Source: Hyaloperonospora brassicae (taxonomy: Eukaryota > Oomycota > Peronosporomycetes > Peronosporales > Peronosporaceae). Taken from it: 64,000 nt of DNA. Below the pieces are notes generated by a model. That model was not told the origin of the DNA and did no database searches. It was given only the letters and a program-made list of their open reading frames with translations. The stretch lies in contig CANTFL010000174.1 in assembly GCA_947650285.1 (NCBI GenBank), forward strand, positions 434,001-498,000, in the 5' to 3' direction. Both the position numbers and the translations under genes were made by a program. This document shows, piece after piece, positions 54,723 to 64,000 of this stretch (positions within the stretch are counted from its first letter, which is position 1; every line of letters starts with the position of its first letter).

Positions 54723-57700
54723 TGGTAGAATAAATTGTATAAGATAGCTCGTGATTCAGGTGACTTAGAATTATAGGTTAGAAAAGACGAAAATATAAAA
54801 TGCATATATATATATTCTCGTTCTTGTGTACTTGAAGGTGTTCGCTCGTTCTAAGGAATGTACCAACCACATCGTGCATCATTACCAAATCATCCATGTA
54901 CCTAACCTTAACCCTGGCACCAATTACTGCAAAATGTTAAGCATGTCTATCGGTGTAGGCGTGCGGAGCAGATTTTGGCGGACGTATGAGTGAATTCACA
55001 ATTTAGTTGCTCTTACGTAAAAACCTTCCTCCTATTAAAGTTTTTTTATCAATTAATTTCTGTATGTTTTATTTTTTGGTACGCTATTGATATCTAAGTT
55101 GGGACTGTTGGTATCCAGACCGATCGATTCACGCCTGAGCCAAATATTGGCTATAAAATCACACTAATCAAGGTATATACTTCATCTAATGTTACCAGAA
55201 ATACGGCAATTTCTAGCGCACAATATATACTGTGGCCCTCACTATTTAACTAGCAACACTAACCGTTGCGCACACTATTTTTCGTAATCAGTGTACAAAA
55301 TTAAAAAAATCTAAATATCGAGTCGGTATAGATGTTTGTCTTCAATAAAAAGTATTTGGCTCAGGACCACATTCCGGCTTTAGAGCATCAGCGACGACAT
55401 ATCGTCATAGCGTGTCATTTTTGGGGAAATCCTATTCTCTAAACATATTGACAGCTAACTATCTATACTCATCGCGAAAGTGGGCTGCTAGCGGCTAGGC
55501 GTAATGAGAACCGTCATTATGTAGAAAAACGGCATATCTGAAAGAAAATCGACGAGAACTTACGCCAGCCTATACATGCAAGAATGGTGTTTGACAGCAT
55601 GACAAAGCATATGCACTTGGCTGGTGTCAGTAACATATATATAGCACACGATGTTCTGTGCGTCTTGGTAAGGTATTGCATCAATGCACTGCTGTTGGCG
55701 ACATTGCTGAAGTCATACCCACATAAAATAGTCTGTAGTAGTCTTCAATCGACCCCACAGTAGAATGTAGTAAGCGTCAATTTATTATGGTAAAGAAGCT
55801 GATGCTTAACATCATAAGATAACAAATCCGGCTCCCTCAACATACGAATGAGATGATCCTTATGATGGGAGAGGCCGCGCGAGTATTCGTGCAAATACAC
55901 CGATTTTTTAAAAACCCTGCGAAATCACTTGAAAATGACTAGCACTGTCTAGTTAGCGTTCTCAATACTCTCATCAGTATTTAAGCGTACGTCGTATCAT
56001 CTAACGATGCACCATAAACCTTGTATTTCGCTAGCTTCAAAACATACACTTAAAAGAGATGCACTGGTTAAAATTGACATATAGCTTCTGCTAGTGCAAA
56101 GGTGCTAGCATTTATTGTTCGTAGAGTCGGTCAAGTTCTACATTAGTCTTATCGTTTATCGGTGGACTAAGAACTAAAATGTCATTATAATCGTTAAAAC
56201 GAAATGTCACACTGGTCTTGATTAATTACTACAATATTTTTGTTTGTTTGCTGGTGTATTAAAAGACTTGAAGCACAACCACCTAACAACATAAGGTATT
56301 ATCGGTAATCTCACTTCTGTGGACAAAATATTTCAAATTGGCATTAGGATAGAATATTTGCGATACATCAGAATCATGGACAAAATTAGTATTTAACATT
56401 CCACCGACAATGAAATTATGTTGTGTATCGGCGTCTGATTTTGACTATTGTAGCGTTTAATTTCTTAAGTGCGACCGCTATCCCATATCATCTTGTTGTT
56501 GTTGCACACAGAAGGTCTATCATACTTGTGGGGATGGATAAATTTCTAACATGGCCTGCTGCTAGTCGATCAGAAGTTGTAATTTGCGATGACTCAGTCA
56601 AGTGGGAATGGATATTGTATCCTATCAAAGTAAATTGAACGTGTTCAGTCAGATTTCGAGAATACTACTTACAAATATTCTTTGTTCGCACGGCACAGCT
56701 CAAAAGAATGGATCCTTGACTTCAACGAATTAATGGATACTAAAGCATCTTGCTCAATCCGAGGCTTTATATCAATGTCAATGCCGTCAATCTATGATTT
56801 GATGAATCGCTGTGCGCTTTCATCGTATACAAATGTCGACAGTATGTCGGCCGTGTACTCGTCCTCTGCTACGAGTACGCGGATATGCTATAGCTTGCGA
56901 CTACGAAAATCTTGAAAACACATACGAATTGGCGGCGGGAAAATCAGTCCAATATGACTCTCTCTCATAAACTATAATATTAAGTTCATGATCGCCTTTC
57001 CGCATATAGGCATCAGATACGACATCAAATGTCTTAGTCTTCTCCTGGTTTCTAGTAAGCTCAGATTACAAAAATCTTCGTTTCTTTAATATTTACCTTA
57101 GGCTTTGGTTTGTGAACATTTTAAAACTTATTAGCATCCCGGCTTCTATTGGTGATTAGACTACTGAAGCCAGTTTGTCTTTGAAAGAATCTGCATCAAA
57201 TATATTAATACCTATTACTTATTAAGGTAAGCAGAAAAACATTTTCATCACATATAATTGTGAACTATATGCGTCTTACTCATCAAACGCTGCTCGATTT
57301 ACATACGTCATTTTTAATTTTTTAACACGTGTTCTAGTGGAGAATATTTTCTGGACTAGTTGTGCTCTAACGTCTTTGTCGGCTGATTGCTTCACAATGT
57401 AATGGTCGTCTAGCACGATGATGCCTTGTGCAAATTTGCCAAATAATATGTATAATTAGTTCCATCTCACTCACTCGCAAATAATTTACGCTCTCGTAAA
57501 TTCTTCACGACAATCACGATTTAATGTATCAGTCGCAGGGATTTTCACGGACCCTTTCTACCAGCTGATCCAAGGATCTCACCAAGTGAGCCATGATGGA
57601 CATAAAAGGTTAGCTTACAATCCGTACGTGACTAAAGTCCTTCATATATAATTCAATAGCCCACAGTCAACAGCGGATCAAAGAAACATGGTCGTATGAC

Positions 57701-60700
57701 ACACCGGTTGTGACGATGATGAACGATATATCTCCGGAAAAAGCAGCAACACACATATACTATGTATTGAACGTAGCGTTTTTAAACGCACTGTAAATGA
57801 GTTTACCGTTGCTGTACTGGAAAAGCGATCTGCAACTAATTCGACAGTTTATGACGACCCGCTGCGCTCTACTAATCCTGCATCGTCAATTGATTCGTTG
57901 GATGACGGTGATTAGCTAGTATGTCTTGTAAAACAGGATCTAAGGCACTGCGCTCATAGGAGTTGCATCCTAGCTTCTGTATTCGATCAAACCTTAGAAA
58001 TCGTTTGTATTATGATAATGAGGTCTGCTTGATTTACACGTGCAGAAAAGTCGAGGATTACTAACCCTGCCGACTTCATGTCGAATAAGAGGACGATGGG
58101 TCATGAGTTGGAGTAGATCTGTCTTAGGATTTTTATTCATTTTACGAAATACTTCGCTTGTTCTAGCGTATTTGTTTTCAATCGATACTTTAAGTTTTTG
58201 ACGAGACTATCCGCACTCATCTGTATAGAGATATTAAAAATGCTTTTTCTTAAGCTTTGTAAAGCGTGGTACAATATGCGAGTTGGCGAATGTGCTGAGC
58301 TCACTAAAGTCAAGAATATTGTGCTTAAATATTAAGACCTCGGATCGAGCGTATAAAATTCCCTTATGGCGGCTTAAAATTGTTTAGGAGGGTTTTGAAC
58401 TTTTATAGCCTCCCAAAATCACGTGGGCTGGAAAAAATTAAACGATAAGATACTAGGTTTGATAATTCCAGCAAACATTGAGTCAGAGAAAGTATCTACT
58501 ATTCCTGATTTGATAAAGCGATGTCCCTTGTGGTGTCGTCCCACTGTGATAATCATTTTATGCGGATTATTCTCGAGGCTATTAAACTTAAATATATAAA
58601 TCTTATAACTTTGTGGTAGACGTGCGTGCATCGACGCTGTGGCAGCTACCCTAAACTTACTGTAGGTTTTAGCAGGTTAAAGTGTTTTGTACACAGTTCT
58701 TCATGATATCTGGACGTTAAAAACCATGCTGGTGCAGAAAATATATTCTAACCTAAACGCCTTAAATTTATCATGAGCAAACTTGGCTATAGCGACCTGA
58801 AGCTCGTTTTTATATATTCTAGCAACGTAGCGCTTATGGTAAATCCGACAACTATCGAACTCATTTTTAGGCTAGATATGACTTGATATCACATGAATAG
58901 GTCAAGGATATCCTTTTGGTGTGAATGCAACCAATTACCTCATTCAACATGTCGGTATTGTATAGAATGTCCATCTTCCATGAAGGATAACGAAGTGTTG
59001 TCACGGGAAACTGGGTCTTGGACTATTGTATATCGTAATACATCTACCAACACGAAATGTAGTGCATATAAATGCATCGTTTTTGCATGTACACTGTACG
59101 TCCAAAATGGCTATTATGTTTACACAAACCCATATATATGAAGAAGTAGAGCTTGTATATAACATAGTTATAGTTTTTATAAGTATTTGTATTGTATACC
59201 TGTAACTATACTATACATCAAACATAAATAAAATTTATCGTTAGCCACATATTGCGCACAGTTATCAGAGAATGATCGTTAAGGTAATCGATATTAAGCA
59301 AGAATTAATCAAAGAGTGGGGAGTGCCGGATGTTTCCTCGACAATATTCCTTTTATAGCGTTTATCAGCAGGATAAGTATTACATACTTTTTTAGATAAC
59401 ATTGGACTCATATTGATACTATCTAGTGTTTAACACATCCATCAAAACCACACAAATATAAGTAATGCATAGTAAGTGCTAGCGACTAACCACGCATATT
59501 CAAATGGATAATATCTGTGTTTAGCTACATGTATGACACCACGTAGATACAAGCAATACGTGGCAAGTGCTAGCAACTTGCCACTAAATTAGTAGGAGTT
59601 TGCTATATAGGGATTTTCGAATATCTGAAATTGGAGACCAATACTAAGATCAGATGCAAGCAATGCATCACCGAATTGAACTTAAAATTATTCAATTATC
59701 GAATCAGACGAAATGGATGAGTTAATGTTCGCAGCGCACTGATTATAGCGACTAAGCTAAACGTTTCTGCAGGATTGAGCATAAGAAATTACAATTAATA
59801 TGAAAATTAAAGTAACCAAAGTGTATAAATTATACGTACACAGTGAAAATGTCGTTGTGGTGCCCAACCAAAGTCGCCGATGTAAGACATTAGCAAAAAA
59901 TGCGAATAAACTGCTACAAAGACACATTTCAGAATCCGTGCGCGCTAATTAAATCCAGTCAGAAGAATCTGACGAGAATTTTTTATGATATAACAGTAAA
60001 GGAAGAAATTGGTTCTCGTTCCTATTTTGGATGGTGGTTGTTGGAGAGTGCCATAATTAATATCCAGCCGATGAGTTAGATGAAGGCTGGGTCGATATCA
60101 AGACATGTCTCGCGCTCGCTCTACGGCTTCATACCCAAATTTGATTTAGATAGAAGGTATCTGTGCGTAACAAGGTAAAACAATTATAAGCCAGACTAAA
60201 TGAGCTAAAACGATGCCACAAAGATCCTGAGGCGCGACAAGTAAACCTGTCCAATGACCAGAGAATGACAGATCTCGGTAGCAACGGTGTCTTGATTCTA
60301 TTCTTTGCAACTTATGTGTACAAATTTACTTTAAAAAGCTGGTGCTCAATTCATATACCGACAAATATAGCATAATATTACGACTTAAACGCACGTCTTG
60401 TCGATTATGGCATGTAGCATAAATTTACAGCTGGCATTAACTCCTCCTTTGCCGAGGTTATAGATTCAAGTGCTGTGGAGGTATTAATACAGCTAAAAGA
60501 AATTTTGAGAAGCGTTTACGCTGGTCACATCAAATTTCATCACGGTCACATAAAAGTTGAGATGGAAAAGCGTTTGGACGTGTAAAATATTAAGGAATTG
60601 CTGGAAAAGACGTTGTTCAGAAAATGTGGGTATTGTATGGGATGCAGAGCGCATAAATAATCGTTTTTTAAGTGAAAAATATCTAAACATATTCAATTCT

Positions 60701-63700
60701 GTTTGTCTAGTGTAGAGGCATGTGCTTCAACAAAATTTCTAAGGTGTTGATTTTGGTTAGTGTATTAAAGGTATGCGCTTGTGATAAAAGCGGAAAACTG
60801 ATGAAGTTATAGTTTTAGTTTATTCCAATGACCGTTTTTTATTTATTGGTACACATTATAATTGTAGAAGCTATTGATAGAGTAGGAAAAGCTGCCTATC
60901 AAGATGAAAGGCATGAGACCAATAACATGGGTACGAAAATCGTGGAAAGCAACTCAACATGCAAAAATTTGGACCAGAAGGTTAGATTAATCTGTGATTG
61001 GCCCAGTAGATGGATGATCCAAATTTGAAGCAATAATTTATAATAATTGGTAGTTACGCGATGTAATAGCAGCAAGAGAATTAGATTATGAATATTGCAG
61101 AAGTAGGTAAGCGTATTATTAATTAATATTGATCACTTGTTGGTTCTATATCGTGGATTGCGTTTTCCACTCCACCCATCATCGAATTTCAATATGCAAA
61201 GCGACCCCACCAACCAACACGTAATAGCTGTTCGGTTGGAAGATGGCAAAAGATCGACCTATATATGTATAAATGACGAAGTATTAAAAGGCTTGTAATG
61301 AAGATAAGGCATTAAGCCTCAATTTTATTGGACCCATTGCAGCAATTTAAAATGCGATGTGGTCATGCATGTTCATAATAACAATTACTAGATATAGGCG
61401 GTGTATGATTATAGGATCGTTCAACTTTAAGTTGATTTGCTAAAAGGGTAATTCGTCGATGTCGACATCTTAATAAAAAATAGGTGTTGCGTCCGAATTG
61501 CTCAACAATTTGTAAAGCATTTTCAAGACGGTATAAGCATGAATTACATTGAATGATTGCCAATGTGACAGCAAGTAGATAGTCATGCCGCAAAAACAAA
61601 TCAAAAACAATACCTTGTAGCAAAAAAGTAAATCATATCGCTTGCCGGTACGAATTTTATTGTCAATGAGCTCTGCGCGATATTGTGTGCCAATGTAAGA
61701 TTTTTGGAGACATTGCAAAACGATGCGCTGAATCAGGCACTAAAAGTAATAAAGAGAGCGAAGAAATTCTTTATACTAGGTCTATTATTAACGAGTGGAG
61801 TGCGCTGAAGCGCTTTCATCGCGCAGAATGAGGATGTTGAGACAACTTACACAAATCTATTATTATTCTCAAAATAAATTTTTTTATATGTCCGCTTAGC
61901 ACACCCATCTAAGACGTAGTTAATGTATATAGATATCGGACATTATTTGCGGCATAATAAAGTGGAGTAAGCTTTATTTATTGGAAGACTAAAAAACAAA
62001 AAGTTCACCATGATAATCGTTACTTTCTATTCAAATTACACCGCCTTTTAAAAATAGCAGAAGAATATTTTTTTAATTTTTTACGAATGAATCGCCTTAA
62101 CATTTGTATCAAAGAGTAAGTGGGTGTGCCAGGACAAATTAAAATACACGTCGCAATCCAATTTCTATTTTTATGAAAAAGGCCCTTTTCCGAAAAATAG
62201 CAGGTAGCGACACTTTAGGTGACGTTTTATAATACCGCTCTTACCAGGGTTTTTTAAGCCTAAAAATTGAAAGCGCAAGTATGCCAATCGCCGCATGAGC
62301 TAGTAAGAGACTTTGGTTGCGTGGGATAGATAGCAGTTTAATACCACTAAGACCGTGGCTTAGGCCTGATTACCAACGGTACAACAAATGAATTTTGCTC
62401 CGGAGGAAATGGACTAAACAAGCCATAAAACAGCGGCGCCACATACAGCACCGAAGTGAATGAAATATAATTGGCATGCTGAGTACTTCATTTACATTAC
62501 GTTGCTTGTCTTCACCGTCAATCTGTTATGCACAACAGCTCTAAGATTTACGAAATCAGTTAAAATACCTGTAAACGCCATCAAGTTGTCTCACGAATGG
62601 GACCAAATACTGTAGCCACGGCACGAAATCCGTGAAAATTGCATCCACGGCGAAAGTGGTTGATATATATGGATACGTTGCACTACAATGAATCTAAGCT
62701 TAAAAGGGTATTGCCGGGTTTCCTACCCGTGACGGTCTTAGCAGGGTGAGAGGAAAAGCTTGTTGTTCTTTTTGGGCAGAGTAAAAAACATTTTCTGACC
62801 CGGATTTCACAGGGAATCTGTAGCATGACATTAGTAAGACGATCGCTCAGACAGAGTCTGATTTGCATAAAAATGCATGTTTTTCAATCTCCTCATATCT
62901 TTAGTCTTAGAATAAATAAAACATTTCCTGACATTTTAAACAAACACAAAGCACCGTAGCTTTGAAAGCGAATGGTTACAGGTCCAAAAGGCTCCAGCTA
63001 TCTATAATCATACAAAAAATGCCGAAAAATCGCGGTATTAGAATAAAAACGACACTGCAGGATGGAGCTTTTACCAGGAACAAAGCGAAAACAGGGGTTC
63101 CAGCACATATGTAAGAAGGTTTTTATAATGTTAAATAGCAAGAAAGTTAGGTTTGCTGAATACTTTTATAGCGTTATTCGATCAAATATTGACAAAATAT
63201 GGTATGCTCCCTATGACCAAGGGCAATAAGTATTTGTGTTTGATTTGATAATGCGTCATACCACATTGTGGACCCTGACTCTGATAATGTTGAGTTTAGC
63301 TTTTTATCTAAACGATGCTTTTAGAGGTTCAATAATCGATACTGGCATGATAGCCATAATGAATACGTCACCTGCTTATCCATTATTAGTACGCACTGTG
63401 TTGCAACGAGCGCGTGAAAGTTAAAATTAATACCGAATTAAAATACTTATCAGCTACGCGCTGCTTATATTATCTGAGCAGATAATTCAAGTAACAAAAA
63501 ATTTGCGTCACTAAACCAATCTGTAAGCAGATTCTGCCTCAAATCTATGCTAAATAGGGTAGTGTAAAATATGGAAGTCGATAAGGCGACAGACGATTAG
63601 AAGAGAGAGGTCTAGAGAAATAATTAATATCAAAGCTACATATTTTAGCCGATTTGCACTCCCGTGGTCAGTAAAAAGCTTATCAATTCCGTCGAATAAG

Positions 63701-64000
63701 ACAATCGTCCTTTAACAGTGCTGCATGATCAAGAGAATCTGGTCAAAAAAGTGCAGCGGAAGCAGATAGGTGATGAAGAAGCTTCAGCAGAGCAACAGAA
63801 AGTTAAAATCAGACATGTGAAGTCCTAGAATCTTTGTTTGATCGTTTTGCATGATCCGAAATAAGTTAATCGACAACCTGCCTTCGAACTATGATGCATT
63901 TTACAGGGTACCATATGCAGATCCAACGCGCTACACAGACCCTCGATGCTTAACGTAAAAAAATTTCTTTCTTATATTTTGTAATACTTTAAAATCTGAT
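54723..64000. other. AT-rich DNA, no gene recognised
   Basis: About 9.3 kb of AT-rich sequence with short frames only. Two of them begin with signal-peptide-like stretches (56423-56638 and 63251-63424, both plus), too short to call genes. Confidence 0.5.

Noticed and set aside
1..64000. CRISPR arrays, rRNA genes or bacterial operons
   Set aside because: None seen. The tandem repeats present are microsatellites or a degenerate 22-bp array, and the genes are eukaryotic.

Overview
The window looks like nuclear DNA of a plant-pathogenic oomycete, of Phytophthora or downy-mildew type. The support is inference from gene style: compact host genes with at most one short intron, a secreted protein carrying an EER motif in a low-complexity N-terminal half, a chromodomain-type Ty3/gypsy element, Mutator-like and pogo/jerky-like DNA transposons, and a tRNA-derived SINE. 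No species is claimed.

Layout. 1-2269 is the decayed 5' part of a minus-strand Ty3/gypsy element that runs off the left edge. 2270-4135 holds no gene. 4136-7470 is a Mutator-like element with terminal inverted repeats of about 64 bp, a broken transposase and a large (ACC)n/(CAA)n block. 8753-9054 is a SINE between 16-bp direct repeats. The host genes are CCT5 (11206-12816, minus), an EH-domain endocytic protein (17048-18349, plus), a mitochondrial-type ABC half-transporter with one intron (29615-31745, minus) and a small secreted effector-like protein (33405-34148, minus). A nearly complete Ty3/gypsy element lies between them (20088-28073, plus), bounded by the 5-bp target duplication ATATC. 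From about 34.2 kb to the end the sequence is AT-rich and nearly gene-free. I can recognise there a second decayed copy of the gypsy family (about 38983-41100, minus), a possible LTR near 41.6 kb and a dead DDE transposase (53.6-54.7 kb).

The most unusual object is the 20088-28073 element. (1) Its whole length, both LTRs and all coding regions, is built from closely packed short inverted repeats, with stems of 6-14 bp and small loops, including perfect palindromes of 28 and 22 bp. I do not see this density in the neighbouring host genes. (2) gag and pol are joined by a textbook -1 frameshift signal, A AAA AAT, then 8 nt, then a 9-bp hairpin over the gag stop. (3) A 534-codon ORF runs antisense between pol and the 3' LTR, opposite the sense-strand chromodomain. 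A decayed copy of the same antisense protein at 39.5-41.0 kb shows many of its differences at silent third positions, so the antisense frame was probably coding. (4) The 3' polypurine tract decamer is repeated exactly inside pol, a candidate second plus-strand primer. (5) One in-frame TAA separates pol from its chromodomain.

The host genes are ordinary housekeeping genes apart from the effector-like one. They do not form a pathway and sit as single genes among repeats of very different ages.
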